Of a stretch of 28,023 nucleotides of DNA, positions 1-8,362 are shown piece after piece. A program made the translations under genes and the position numbers. Numbering within the stretch: the first letter of the stretch is position 1; each line of letters opens with the position of its first letter. The notes under the pieces are model-generated. The model had not been told where the DNA came from. It saw nothing but the letters and a program-made list of their open reading frames with translations, and searched no databases. Source of the DNA: a virus; the IMG/VR virus record IMGVR_UViG_3300023179_000411, positions 1 through 28,023 of that record. One strand, written 5' to 3'.

Positions 1-1
1 G

Positions 2-688
2 TTAAATGTTCCACCTATCTGGGAGTTTGTTGGCGAAGAAGACGTCCGTATTACGCAGTGGGATGGCAATTATTATTTAATTGGTGTCCGTCGTGATACC
101 ACGCCCAATGGCCAGGGTCGCATGGAGTACTCCAAAATTGAGTTAGATAAAGAGAAGTGGACAGCCACTGAGGTGCAGCGAGTTCGTATCCCACCTCCTA
201 TAGATGTTAACTCCTACTGTGAAAAGAATTGGATGCCAATTCTTGATAAGCCTTATCACTTTGTTAAATGGGCTATGCCTACTGAAATTGTTGTGGCTGA
301 TCCTGATACTCCTGATTGTAAGCAGGTACAAGTAAAAGAAACTCCGCCGATTTTTCCTGATCAACGTGGTGGTACAAACGTAATTGCTTGGGGCGATTAT
401 TACATTGCATTTACTCATGAGGTTAAACTGTGGAAAAATTACTTGAATCAAAAAGACTCTGTGTATAGACATCGAATGATTGTCTGGGATAAAGAGTTTA
501 ACTTTGTTGGAGTTACAAATCCATTTGCATTTTTAGATACTCCTATCGAGTTCTGCGTTGGCGCTGCAGTTATAAAGAAGAATTTAGTATTAACTTTTGG
601 CGTTCAAGATAACTGCGCCTTTGTTCTTGAGGTTCCTAAGAAGGTTGTTAATGGAATGATTACGGAGGCTATGTCTTATGGACGTTAA
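2..688 (+). CDS. GH130-like glycosidase/phosphorylase (5' partial)
   Basis: The reading frame is open from base 2 to the stop at 686-688, so the N-terminus lies outside the window. The first ATG inside the window (122) is not the true start, because the residues before it (EEDVRIT..., then LIGVRRDT) already fit the family. The pattern resembles GH130-type five-bladed beta-propeller enzymes that cleave or phosphorolyse beta-mannosides: an EDxRI-like blade, a GQGRMEYS segment, a GGTNVI blade and a C-terminal EFCVGAAVIKKNLVLTFG stretch with QDNCAFVLEVP. Proteins of this type often sit in glycosyltransferase clusters, where they may act on, or simply bind, surface glycans. It is followed by TPR, methyltransferase and glycosyltransferase genes. 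Substrate and catalytic competence cannot be judged from the C-terminal part alone. Confidence 0.65.
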   Translation, partial: LNVPPIWEFVGEEDVRITQWDGNYYLIGVRRDTTPNGQGRMEYSKIELDKEKWTATEVQRVRIPPPIDVNSYCEKNWMPILDKPYHFVKWAMPTEIVVADPDTPDCKQVQVKETPPIFPDQRGGTNVIAWGDYYIAFTHEVKLWKNYLNQKDSVYRHRMIVWDKEFNFVGVTNPFAFLDTPIEFCVGAAVIKKNLVLTFGVQDNCAFVLEVPKKVVNGMITEAMSYGR

Positions 689-1241
689 AGAGTTTGCCTT
701 ACAACTGGCTGAAAAACCTAATGATCCTCAGATTAACTTTGATCTAGCATCTGCTTATGAAGAGCAGTTACAGTATGCATCTGCAGCAGGGTTTTACTTA
801 CGAGCCGCTGAACACGGGTATAAAACCCACCCATTAATTGCCTACACATCTCTGTTAAAGATGGCCCTATGTTGGGGTGCTCAAGGAGATAGAAACCGCA
901 CCGTGTACAACAACATCATGCAGGCTATCGCTTATTTACCAAATAGACCAGAGGCGTATTTTTTAATGTCTAGAATTAAAGAACGTAATAGAGATTATCA
1001 AGAGTGCTACACCTATGCAGAGTTAGGTTTACTATTTGCTACTAATGCTCATAACCAACCTCTTCCAGGGTACGTTGAGTACAACGGAACATACTGCTTA
1101 TTATTTGAGAAGGCTGTTGCAGGTTGGTGGATTGGGCGCAAAGATGAAAGTCAAAGTTTATTCCAGCACCTACTAGATGACCATAAGATGACACAAGAGT
1201 ATGTCAGTGGATGTCTTAATAATCTGAAATTGTTTATCTGA
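678..1241 (+). CDS. TPR-like helical repeat protein
   Basis: This 187-residue protein appears all-helical, with tetratricopeptide-like spacing: NDPQINFDLASAYEEQ with AASAAGFYLRAAEHG near residues 14-47, then RPEAYFLMSRIKERN and a following helix near 90-120. Such proteins are scaffolds that hold partners, and they often accompany glycosyltransferases in bacterial and phage glycan clusters. The ATG at 678 lies about nine bases after a GGAGG at 664-668 and overlaps the upstream gene by 11 bases, so translation is probably coupled. The stop overlaps the next start by one base (TGATG). A specific role is not visible. Placement within the sugar module is the best clue. Confidence 0.6.
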   Translation: MDVKEFALQLAEKPNDPQINFDLASAYEEQLQYASAAGFYLRAAEHGYKTHPLIAYTSLLKMALCWGAQGDRNRTVYNNIMQAIAYLPNRPEAYFLMSRIKERNRDYQECYTYAELGLLFATNAHNQPLPGYVEYNGTYCLLFEKAVAGWWIGRKDESQSLFQHLLDDHKMTQEYVSGCLNNLKLFI

Positions 1242-1774
1242 TGTTTCCTAATTGGTTTAAGGATGTAGAGAAGTACTTCAGACATGTACCAAGTGTTCCA
1301 CTTCGTGCACTGCAGATCGGCACCTACACAGGGGACGCTACGGATTGGCTAGTTAATAACCGAGAGATTGAATACCTACATGATGTTGATACTTGGGAAG
1401 GTAGCAAAGAGACTGCCCATGAATCTCTGGATTTTTCTTCAGTAGAGGCTTACTACGACTCAAGATTTAAAGATAACAATAAGATATTAAAGTACAAGAT
1501 GAGTAGTGATGAGTTCTTTTTAAAGAGTACGGATACATATAACTTCATATACATCGACGGTGATCACACCGCACTACAGACCGCTATCGATGGCTTAAAT
1601 GGCTTCAGGCACCTGGAACCAGGTGGGGTGATGGCATTTGATGACTACCTGTGGAACTACGGCGGTAAGGAGTACCTAGAGCCTAAGAGGGGTGTTGATT
1701 GCGTCCTTAACGTCTGTAAGGGTGAGTACAACATCATTGAATCTGGATACCAAGTATGGATTGAGAAGTGCTAG
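1241..1774 (+). CDS. Class I SAM-dependent methyltransferase (Methyltransf_24-like)
   Basis: The 177-residue protein shows a Rossmann methyltransferase layout. Residues 24-31 give the SAM-binding motif I (LQIGTYTGDATDWL), the acidic strand-2 end lies in DVDTWEGS near 48-55, YNFIYIDGDHTA near 100-111 is typical of the Methyltransf_24 group, and LEPGGVMAFDDYLW near 126-139 is the post-II loop. This group often methylates sugars or small molecules in polysaccharide and glycan clusters. The ATG overlaps the TPR gene stop by one base and the gene's end overlaps the glycosyltransferase start by seven bases. O-methylation of a glycan is therefore the likely job, by context rather than by direct evidence. 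Confidence 0.75.
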   Translation: MFPNWFKDVEKYFRHVPSVPLRALQIGTYTGDATDWLVNNREIEYLHDVDTWEGSKETAHESLDFSSVEAYYDSRFKDNNKILKYKMSSDEFFLKSTDTYNFIYIDGDHTALQTAIDGLNGFRHLEPGGVMAFDDYLWNYGGKEYLEPKRGVDCVLNVCKGEYNIIESGYQVWIEKC

Positions 1775-2499
1775 ATAACGCCTGCTTTGAGGTCTTTCAT
1801 ACTGATACTGGAAATGAACTAAGAAACAAATCTTATGAGGGCATTTTAAATTCTATGTCCTTCTTGCCACGCCTTGGCTCTGAGACTATGTATCTAAATA
1901 CAGCAGAGAAGGCTGAAGCATTTATTAATCAAACCCCAGAGTTTAAAGTAAATACGGTTACTGACTTCTGTAAGCCAGGAGAGACCTTCCCACCATCATC
2001 TGGAGTTATAGGAGTTTGGGCAAGTACTTACTTGGCTTATAAAAAGTTTTTAGAGTCTGATAAAAAGTTATTAATACTGTTTGAAGATGACATAGTCATA
2101 AGTAAAAACTTTAAAGGTATTGCAGAGTTATACATGAGCGAACTAATGCCTATCTGGGATTTCTTTTCTTTTTTTGTTCCTGATGATTCACTCTTTGCAT
2201 ATAATGAATCTGAACATGATTTAAGTGAAGAGCACATCTGCAAGTCTTATCAACAATGGTCTTGTGCAGGATATGCGGTAAGTAGACGTGGGGCAGAAAA
2301 AGCAATTGCAGATATTAGATTACAAGGAATTAACTGCCCTATAGATTGGTATATATTTAACTTTAGAATGAAGCAAGAAAAAAATCAAATGCGATTTAAT
2401 ACCTTTACAATAAAACCACAAATATATAAACCTATAAAGTTTTTATTAGAAGCGGCTCAACACAGCCAAATTCACAACGGCAGTACAGAACTACTTTAG
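1768..2499 (+). CDS. GT25-like glycosyltransferase
   Basis: This 243-residue protein follows the glycosyltransferase family 25 pattern. SGVIGVWASTYLAYKKFL near residues 78-95 matches the family's G-x-x-G-x-x-x-S-H-x-x-x-W block, LLILFEDDIVI near 101-111 holds the metal-binding acidic motif, and SCAGYAVSRRGAEKAI near 165-180 is the usual late motif. GT25 enzymes transfer sugars onto LPS or, in eukaryotes and some viruses, onto collagen-type proteins. The start is a GTG overlapping the methyltransferase stop; no better start is seen. The stop codon at 2497-2499 abuts the stop codon of the collagen-like fibre gene on the other strand with no intervening base. Fibre glycosylation is a reasonable but unproved role. 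Confidence 0.7.
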   Translation: MLDNACFEVFHTDTGNELRNKSYEGILNSMSFLPRLGSETMYLNTAEKAEAFINQTPEFKVNTVTDFCKPGETFPPSSGVIGVWASTYLAYKKFLESDKKLLILFEDDIVISKNFKGIAELYMSELMPIWDFFSFFVPDDSLFAYNESEHDLSEEHICKSYQQWSCAGYAVSRRGAEKAIADIRLQGINCPIDWYIFNFRMKQEKNQMRFNTFTIKPQIYKPIKFLLEAAQHSQIHNGSTELL

Positions 2500-3876
2500 T
2501 TACATTCCACCATACAACAACACTGTGGTTGTTGGATCTGCAGCAACTTGTCCAGTAGTTCCTTGTGTACCTTGAGTTCCGTTAGTTCCACCAATACCTT
2601 GCGTACCTACAGTTCCTTGAGAACCAGTTGTGCCTTGGCTACCTACCGTACCTTGGCTACCTACCGTACCTTGGCTACCTACCGTACCTTGGCTACCTAC
2701 CGTACCTTGGCTACCTACCGTACCTTGGGCTCCATTAGATCCTACAAATCCAGCAGTTCCTTGCGTTCCAGTAGTTCCTTGGGCTCCAAGGGTACCTTGA
2801 GTACCTTGAGTACCTTGTGCACCTGTATCACCCTTGTCACCAGTACGAGCAAAGGTAATTAAAATATCATCAGAGTTAAGTAATGTTCCATTTCCAGATA
2901 CATAAGAACAACCAACTGTAAACCAACCAGTATTATCTGTAAGAGATGAAATTGTATAAAGTTTAAATACACTTGTATCTAATTTCTTTGATACACGGAA
3001 GTGTCCTTTAATAGTTGAAGTAGAGTCATCAATTGTGTTTAAAAATGAGGACAAGTCTGTTACAGAGTCATCGCTTGCATCAATATACATAGCAGTTGCC
3101 GTTGTAGGAGATGCGTTAAATCTTAAATTTCCAGTTCCTGGATCAGCATTAGTAGTACTTGTTAAGAAAGTGTAATCAAAGGTGGCTCCACCAAAACTAC
3201 CAACAGTGCCTTGGGTACCTAGAGTTCCTTGAGTTCCAGTAGTTCCTTGAGTGCCTTGAGTACCCTGAGCGCCAAGTGTTCCTTGCGTACCGTTTAATCC
3301 CTGAGTTCCCTGCGTTCCTTGAGTTCCTTGAGTTCCTTGAGTTCCTTGAGTTCCCTGTGTTCCTTGAGTACCAACACCTACAGTACCTTGAGTACCTTGA
3401 ATTCCTTGTGAACCAACAGTACCTTGAATGCCTTGAGTTCCCTGTGTTCCTTGAGTACCAACTGTACCTTGAATTCCTTGAGTACCTTGAATTCCTTGAG
3501 CACCCTGTGCTCCTGTTGTACCTTGAACTTGAGTTACAGTTGTATTAATTACCTGTGTTCCAGCATCGTAGGTAAATGTAATACCTGTTTTACTGCCGCT
3601 ATTTAAGGCATTTGCAATACGTGAATTTGTAGCATATTTATTTACAGTACCTTCAGAAAGGTCATCTGTAGTATTTAATGCTGAACCTGAAATAAGTGCG
3701 GCAATTGCATCTTCATCAAGAAAGTATGGCAAAGTAGCATAAGCAGTACTACCATCACCAATTTTAAATTTATTATTTGTAGTGTCGTAACAAACTTCAC
3801 CAGCATATGGTGTTGGATTATTTGCAGTCCATTGACCAGCAGTTCCTCGTCGTATTTGAATGCGTACTGATGACAT
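2500..3876 (-). CDS. Collagen-like tail fibre protein with Mtd-type N-terminus
   Basis: This is a 458-residue phage fibre. Residues 1-52 (RRGTAGQW, then AGEVCYDTTNNKFKIGDGST) resemble the N-terminal attachment module found in many phage fibres and in the major tropism determinant family. Residues about 118-226 and 350-442 are Gly-X-Y triplets, mostly GTQ, GTV, GSQ and GAQ, with no proline. A globular insertion at about 228-346 carries [17 protein letters not shown] and ends in ITFARTGD. A two-residue register break (GTVGVGTQG) lies near residue 167. The C-terminus is short (AADPTTTVLLYGGM). It is the last gene of the minus-strand operon and overlaps the upstream gene by one base (TAATG). It probably forms a trimeric fibre; the receptor is unknown. 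Confidence 0.8.
   Translation of the reverse strand: MSSVRIQIRRGTAGQWTANNPTPYAGEVCYDTTNNKFKIGDGSTAYATLPYFLDEDAIAALISGSALNTTDDLSEGTVNKYATNSRIANALNSGSKTGITFTYDAGTQVINTTVTQVQGTTGAQGAQGIQGTQGIQGTVGTQGTQGTQGIQGTVGSQGIQGTQGTVGVGTQGTQGTQGTQGTQGTQGTQGTQGLNGTQGTLGAQGTQGTQGTTGTQGTLGTQGTVGSFGGATFDYTFLTSTTNADPGTGNLRFNASPTTATAMYIDASDDSVTDLSSFLNTIDDSTSTIKGHFRVSKKLDTSVFKLYTISSLTDNTGWFTVGCSYVSGNGTLLNSDDILITFARTGDKGDTGAQGTQGTQGTLGAQGTTGTQGTAGFVGSNGAQGTVGSQGTVGSQGTVGSQGTVGSQGTVGSQGTTGSQGTVGTQGIGGTNGTQGTQGTTGQVAADPTTTVLLYGGM
2633..2722 (-). repeat. Five exact 18-bp tandem repeats (GTVGSQ)
   Basis: On the plus strand the unit ccttggctacctaccgta occurs five times in a row without a single change, encoding the hexapeptide Gly-Thr-Val-Gly-Ser-Gln on the minus strand. 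Elsewhere in the fibre genes the same peptide is written with varied codons, so identity at codon level points to recent expansion by slippage or unequal recombination. Confidence 0.95.
3314..3349 (-). repeat. Four exact 9-bp tandem repeats (Gly-Thr-Gln)
   Basis: The 9-base unit gttccttga is repeated four times exactly and continues with near copies on both sides. It encodes the triplet Gly-Thr-Gln in the first collagen-like segment of the fibre. The array keeps the reading frame at any copy number, so it could change stem length without disrupting the protein. Confidence 0.9.
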
Positions 3877-4157
3877 TAAATTACTCCTCCACCATCATAA
3901 GTAAGGGCATAAACATCTGACCCACCTGCTTCATTTCCACCATCAATTGTTGCTGAATAAGAATCACTTCCTCCAGCCTCATCTCCGCCTTCAAGTATAT
4001 CTGCTGCTGCACTAGTAACAATCTCAAACCATTGCACCCCATCAAATACAAACAGATTCTTTGCATCTGTGTTGTAGTAGATATCACCAGCGTACCTGCC
4101 AGTAGGCGCAGTGCCTACGGCAAGTACGTTGATAGGTACTAGGGCTCTTTTACTCAC
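3876..4157 (-). CDS. Small fibre-associated protein
   Basis: This 93-residue protein starts with GTG at 4155-4157. Its N-terminus (MSKRALVPINVLAVGTAPTG, then AGDIYYNTDAKNLFVFDGVQW) parallels the N-terminus of the 918-residue fibre encoded just upstream (FLTPIDL..., [16 protein letters not shown]..., LRTWNGTAW). It therefore looks like a stand-alone copy of the fibre attachment module. The C-terminus holds two copies of GGDEAGGSDSY/GGNEAGGSDVY separated by a short spacer. It lies between two collagen-like fibre genes and shares a one-base TAATG overlap with the downstream one. It may be an attachment adaptor or a remnant of a once larger fibre. The exact role is not known. Confidence 0.6.
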   Translation of the reverse strand: MSKRALVPINVLAVGTAPTGRYAGDIYYNTDAKNLFVFDGVQWFEIVTSAAADILEGGDEAGGSDSYSATIDGGNEAGGSDVYALTYDGGGVI

Positions 4158-4160
4158 GTA

Positions 4161-6917
4161 TTAAGCCTTTACTACGACCCTGTAAATTTCACCTGATTGT
4201 GGAGCAACTGCAAATCCGATAGTTACAGCAGATGTAGTTGATGCAATTACATCAGTGACTACCTCGTTATAAGTAGCGTCTTGAACAGTTACTAACACAT
4301 CTCGTGTTCCAAGATTGTGTGTAATTGTAAATGTTGTTGCTGAGTATGGAGATACTGGAGTAATAGTCTCTGCATAAGTTCCAAGTTGACCAGAGGTACC
4401 TTGGGCTCCCAGAGTTCCTTGAGTTCCTGTTGTACCTTGAGATCCAACTGTTCCTTGTGCACCAGTTGTACCTTGTACACCAGTAGCACCGTCTAAGTTG
4501 ATTGACCATACAGCGTAGGTTCCTGAACCTCTAACGTCATTGACGTTTACAACAAGGGTGTCAGTTCCTGATGTGTAACTTACTACAGTTGCAGACATGT
4601 TGTTGTTTACATCGTAAGCAACTACTACGTCTTGACCTACTGAGTATGAAAGATTTGGATCAGCCAGTACAAAACTTACGTTATTTGCTACTGCAATTGA
4701 ACGTGAGGTTGTAGAGGTTGTCTTGTAGCGATCAGATTGTCCCTGAACACCTTGAGCACCAAGTGTACCCTGAGTACCTTGAGTACCAACAGTTCCTTGA
4801 GTACCTTGTGCACCTACTGTGCCTTGAGATCCAACAGTACCTTGAGCACCTACTGTGCCTTGAGCACCGACAGTTCCCTGAGCACCGACAGTTCCTTGAG
4901 CACCAACAGTTCCCTGAGCACCAACAGTTCCCTGAGCACCAACTGTGCCTTGGCTACCAACGGTACCTTGAGTACCATCTGTGCCTTGAGTACCTTGGGC
5001 TCCAAGAGTACCTTGAACGCCTTGAGTTCCTTGAGAACCGACTGTACCTTGAGTACCAGTAGTTCCTTGAGTTCCTTGTGCACCAGTTGTACCTTGGGCT
5101 CCAAGAGTTCCTTGAGTTCCTTGGCTACCGACTGTTCCTTGTACGCCTTGGGCACCTAAAGTACCTTGAGTACCTTGGGCTCCAACGTCACCAGTACGAG
5201 CAAAGGTGATAAGAACGGCATCGGTATTTGATAAAGAACCAGCACCAGATAAGTATGTAATATCTAAATCAAAGAAACCTGTGTCATCAACCATTGAGTT
5301 GATTGCATACATTGCAAACACAGCCGCATTAGATTTCTTAGATACTTTTACGTGACCTTTAATTGTTGAAGTAGAGTCATCGATAGTTGCTAAATATGAA
5401 GAGATGTTTGTTGCATTTACATCTTCATCATCAATTACAAGATGAGTTGCAGATGCTAAAGATGCATTATTAAATCGTATATTTGTTGAACCTGGGTCTG
5501 ACATTGCGGTGGTTGTACTGTATGCATATTCAACAGTTACGCCGCCAAAGTTACCTTCTTTACCTTGTATACCCTGAATACCATTAGCACCTTGAGCACC
5601 AAGAGTTCCTTGTGTACCCTGTGCACCAAGAGTGCCTTGAGTACCTTGAGAACCTACAGTTCCTTGTACGCCTTGAGATCCAACGGTTCCTTGAGTACCT
5701 TGTGTACCAACACTTCCTTGTACACCTTGAGTACCATCAGTACCTTGAGTACCTTGGGCTCCAACAGTTCCTTGAGAACCTACAGAACCCTGTGCACCAA
5801 GAGTACCTTGGCTACCAACGGTTCCTTGAGATCCAATTGTTCCCTGTGAACCAACGGTACCTTGAGTACCTTGAGAACCAACAGTACCTTGTGATCCAAC
5901 GGTACCTTGGGTTCCTTGTGAGCCAACTGTGCCTTGTACTCCTTGAGAACCAGTTGTTCCCTGGGTTCCTTGAGCACCAACATCACCTGTACGAGCAAAT
6001 GTAAATAAAAGTTCTTCGCCATTGGTAAATGTTCCGTTACCAGATACGTAAGCAACTTCTATATCAAACCAATTTGGTGCTGAGTCTGTAAGACCAGCAA
6101 TTGTGTAAAGTGCAAAGACAGATGTATCAAATTTCTTAGATACTTTTACGTGACCTTTAATTGTTGATGTTGAATCATCAATAGTCTGTAAGAAATTAGA
6201 AATATCGTAGTTACCATCAGAAGGATTATCATCTAATGCAATGTGTGAAACTAAAGTTAAGTTAGCATTGTTTAGACGAGCAAAGTTGTCGCCTGGGTCT
6301 GACATAGTTGTGTTATTACTATATGTATACTCAACAGTAATACCACCAAATGAACCTTCAGTACCTTGAGTACCTTGTGTACCGTTAAGACCTTGTGCAC
6401 CTAATGTGCCCTGTGTTCCTTGAGCGCCAAGAGTACCTTGTGAACCTAGTGTTCCTTGAGTACCTTGCGCTCCTAATGTTCCTTGAGTTCCCTGTGAACC
6501 AACTGTACCTTGTGCACCTAAAGTACCTTGGGTACCTTGTGCACCATTAGAACCGTCTAAACCTTGTGCACCAGCAGTTCCTTGAGAACCTACTGTACCT
6601 TGTGAGCCAACTGTGCCTTGTGCACCAACTGTACCTTGTGAGCCAACAGTACCTTGACTACCTACTGCACCTTGTGTACCAAGCGTTCCTTGGGCTCCAA
6701 GGGTACCTTGAGTACCTTGTGCTCCAGTAGTTCCTTGCGAGCCTTGACTTGCATTAATCCATGCAGTGCCATTCCATGTGCGTAAATATAGTAATACTGT
6801 GTCAAAGTAAACTTGACCAACTACGGGAGATGCTGGAGCGGTCGCTAAATTTTGTATTCTAGCATTTTGTAATTCTAATTTGTTTAAATCAATTGGGGTT
6901 AAAAACTTACGGGCCAT
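4161..6917 (-). CDS. Large collagen-like tail fibre protein
   Basis: This 918-residue protein has a mosaic layout: an attachment module at residues 1-57 and four Gly-X-Y segments dominated by [12 protein letters not shown] and GSQ. Two related globular insertions start at about 190 and 457, each with [17 protein letters not shown] and ending [13 protein letters not shown] or [14 protein letters not shown] different insertion ([10 protein letters not shown]...AVWSINLDG) follows near 730-815. The final ~65 residues contain [16 protein letters not shown] and YRVVVKA, a beta-rich fibre tip also present in the neighbouring 104-residue protein. A clear AAGGAG at 6928-6933 precedes the ATG. It is probably a trimeric receptor-binding or side fibre. 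The absence of proline means any triple helix would have to be stabilised in another way. Confidence 0.8.
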   Translation of the reverse strand: MARKFLTPIDLNKLELQNARIQNLATAPASPVVGQVYFDTVLLYLRTWNGTAWINASQGSQGTTGAQGTQGTLGAQGTLGTQGAVGSQGTVGSQGTVGAQGTVGSQGTVGSQGTAGAQGLDGSNGAQGTQGTLGAQGTVGSQGTQGTLGAQGTQGTLGSQGTLGAQGTQGTLGAQGLNGTQGTQGTEGSFGGITVEYTYSNNTTMSDPGDNFARLNNANLTLVSHIALDDNPSDGNYDISNFLQTIDDSTSTIKGHVKVSKKFDTSVFALYTIAGLTDSAPNWFDIEVAYVSGNGTFTNGEELLFTFARTGDVGAQGTQGTTGSQGVQGTVGSQGTQGTVGSQGTVGSQGTQGTVGSQGTIGSQGTVGSQGTLGAQGSVGSQGTVGAQGTQGTDGTQGVQGSVGTQGTQGTVGSQGVQGTVGSQGTQGTLGAQGTQGTLGAQGANGIQGIQGKEGNFGGVTVEYAYSTTTAMSDPGSTNIRFNNASLASATHLVIDDEDVNATNISSYLATIDDSTSTIKGHVKVSKKSNAAVFAMYAINSMVDDTGFFDLDITYLSGAGSLSNTDAVLITFARTGDVGAQGTQGTLGAQGVQGTVGSQGTQGTLGAQGTTGAQGTQGTTGTQGTVGSQGTQGVQGTLGAQGTQGTDGTQGTVGSQGTVGAQGTVGAQGTVGAQGTVGAQGTVGAQGTVGAQGTVGSQGTVGAQGTQGTVGTQGTQGTLGAQGVQGQSDRYKTTSTTSRSIAVANNVSFVLADPNLSYSVGQDVVVAYDVNNNMSATVVSYTSGTDTLVVNVNDVRGSGTYAVWSINLDGATGVQGTTGAQGTVGSQGTTGTQGTLGAQGTSGQLGTYAETITPVSPYSATTFTITHNLGTRDVLVTVQDATYNEVVTDVIASTTSAVTIGFAVAPQSGEIYRVVVKA
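4843..4950 (-). repeat. Six 18-bp tandem repeats (GTVGAQ)
   Basis: Six consecutive 18-base units beginning tgagcacc encode Gly-Thr-Val-Gly-Ala-Gln repeatedly. The units differ by one to a few bases, mostly at codon third positions, so this array is older or has diverged more than the exact array at 2633-2722. Confidence 0.85.
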
Positions 6918-6930
6918 TTACATTATCTCC

Positions 6931-7245
6931 TTAAGATAAATACGCTTTTCCTGAAAAGGCTTGAGAGAACGAGACCGTAAGTGAGTTCGAATTAGTGTAT
7001 GTTATTTCACCTTCATATATTGTACCCCCAGAGTCTACAACTGTAACGTTAGGCTTAAAGCCTAAATTATGAGTTATAACCCAAGAAGAACTAACTGCAT
7101 TTTGGACATGTTCATATGCTAACGCCTGTGGTTCTAAAGCGTTTTGAGCAGTTCCAAAATCTTGAGTTCCAGAAGGAGTTGTAATAAGGATGACATCATT
7201 TACTACAATGGGGACCGTAGATCCTGGGCGAATGTACTGACTCAT
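6931..7245 (-). CDS. Fibre tip-like structural protein
   Basis: This 104-residue protein has a C-terminal half (SWVITHNLGFKPNVTVVD, then LTVSFSQAFSGKAYLS) that matches the beta-rich tip domain ending the 918-residue fibre. The N-terminal half (RPGSTVPIVVNDV...) is unlike the fibre. Its start overlaps the upstream gene stop as ATGA at 7242-7245, indicating translational coupling. It could be a short tail-tip subunit, a fibre cap or a trimerisation protein. It sits between the adaptor-like gene and the long fibre, which fits a baseplate or fibre-attachment role. Confidence 0.55.
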   Translation of the reverse strand: MSQYIRPGSTVPIVVNDVILITTPSGTQDFGTAQNALEPQALAYEHVQNAVSSSWVITHNLGFKPNVTVVDSGGTIYEGEITYTNSNSLTVSFSQAFSGKAYLS

Positions 7246-8300
7246 ACTTCTGTTACCTCTTCCGTCTTAAAGATCTTTCCTCTAACGTATGTGTGGGTGA
7301 CTCCGTCTTTTGTTAACTGTACGTCATAATAAGATGTACTAGGTAACATTCGGGTCTGTGTTCCAGTGAGCGCTAATTTTAGAGTACGAAGGCCTGCTCC
7401 GTCTGCTGTACCGACATTCGGATATGTGATTGTAAAACTAGTAATTACTCCAGGAATACCTACTCCTAAAATCTCTGACTTTGCAGTATAAGTATCTACT
7501 TCAAAATCAAGAACAATAGTAAATTCGTAGGCATCTCCCTCATAGACAAAGAGGTCCTGAGTAACAATAGGTACTGGAGTTTCTACATTGCCATAGGTAG
7601 GGGTAGGTAGGTGGACACGGGTAGCGGCTGAACGGTCATCAATTTCTTGTGGTTGAAATATTGGAACATAATGATTTGTAGTTTTAGAAATTCTTCGGAA
7701 ACTAAAGACATCTATCTTAAACAGACCAATACCAAGTTGAGAACACAACTCTTTGTATTGTTGTTTCCTTGCTTCAATCATTTGCATTAATTGTTGATAA
7801 CGTTCAGACCTTGGGATAGTAACTCCGTCTGGAGCAAACACGTTTATATCAAATGCAGCATCATTTGCTAACGCATATAGGGCAAGAGTTGAAGCGTAAA
7901 TAATTACTGGGTACTCTTCAAGCGTTGGTAAATTTTGTAAACTGACACTACGGCCATATGCATCGGTATGGAAAGCGGAGTGTTCAAGGAAGGCTGTACT
8001 TATGTAAGTTTGAACTTCAGCAGTTGTAAAGTATCTAAAGTAGTTTCCAGCAACAATTATATCGTCACCATTAGCAGGCACATTATCAAAAACAAGATAG
8101 CCAGTTGCCTCTTCAACCTCTACATCCGCAGAAATATCTGAGCCATTCTTATTTACTATTAAATTTGCTCCATCAAGAGGAGAGTAGGGAACTAAAAACC
8201 TATTAGTAGTTCCATCTGTAGTAAAGGTGTAGACAAAAGATTTAGGAAAGTCGCCAATTTCAGATCTTAAACGATCTGCAAGGCTTGAAATTGTGGCCAC
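7242..8300 (-). CDS. Putative adaptor/baseplate-type virion protein
   Basis: This 352-residue protein starts with GTG (8298-8300) behind a good GGAGG. The N-terminal half (LADRLRSEIGDFPKSF, a beta-rich stretch to about residue 90, then helices FTTAEVQTYISTAFLEH and ARKQQYKELCSQLGI) fits head-tail adaptor-like or neck proteins. From about residue 245 (DLFVYEGDAYEFTIVL..., ending YYDVQLTKDGVTHTYVRGKI) it resembles the beta-sandwich found in BppU-type baseplate proteins, which recognise an applied load and display fibres. It is the first gene after the intrinsic terminator and precedes three fibre-type genes. The combination suggests a connector between tail and fibres; the assignment is tentative. 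Confidence 0.5.
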   Translation of the reverse strand: MATISSLADRLRSEIGDFPKSFVYTFTTDGTTNRFLVPYSPLDGANLIVNKNGSDISADVEVEEATGYLVFDNVPANGDDIIVAGNYFRYFTTAEVQTYISTAFLEHSAFHTDAYGRSVSLQNLPTLEEYPVIIYASTLALYALANDAAFDINVFAPDGVTIPRSERYQQLMQMIEARKQQYKELCSQLGIGLFKIDVFSFRRISKTTNHYVPIFQPQEIDDRSAATRVHLPTPTYGNVETPVPIVTQDLFVYEGDAYEFTIVLDFEVDTYTAKSEILGVGIPGVITSFTITYPNVGTADGAGLRTLKLALTGTQTRMLPSTSYYDVQLTKDGVTHTYVRGKIFKTEEVTEV

Positions 8301-8362
8301 GTAACCTCCGTTAAAATTCTATGCCAATCATCTCGTGTAATTTAACTTTATTCAGCGCAAAA

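Noticed and set aside
2633-2722. CRISPR array
   Set aside because: The repeats are direct, contiguous, in frame and encode Gly-X-Y triplets, with no unique spacers.
2548-3606. Plus-strand open frames rich in Ser/Thr/Leu or Phe/Leu/Glu opposite the fibre genes (2548-2862, 3276-3548, 3424-3606), and similar ones at 4718-6004
   Set aside because: They arise because Gly-X-Y codon repeats keep other frames open. They lack ribosome sites and have simple-repeat composition.
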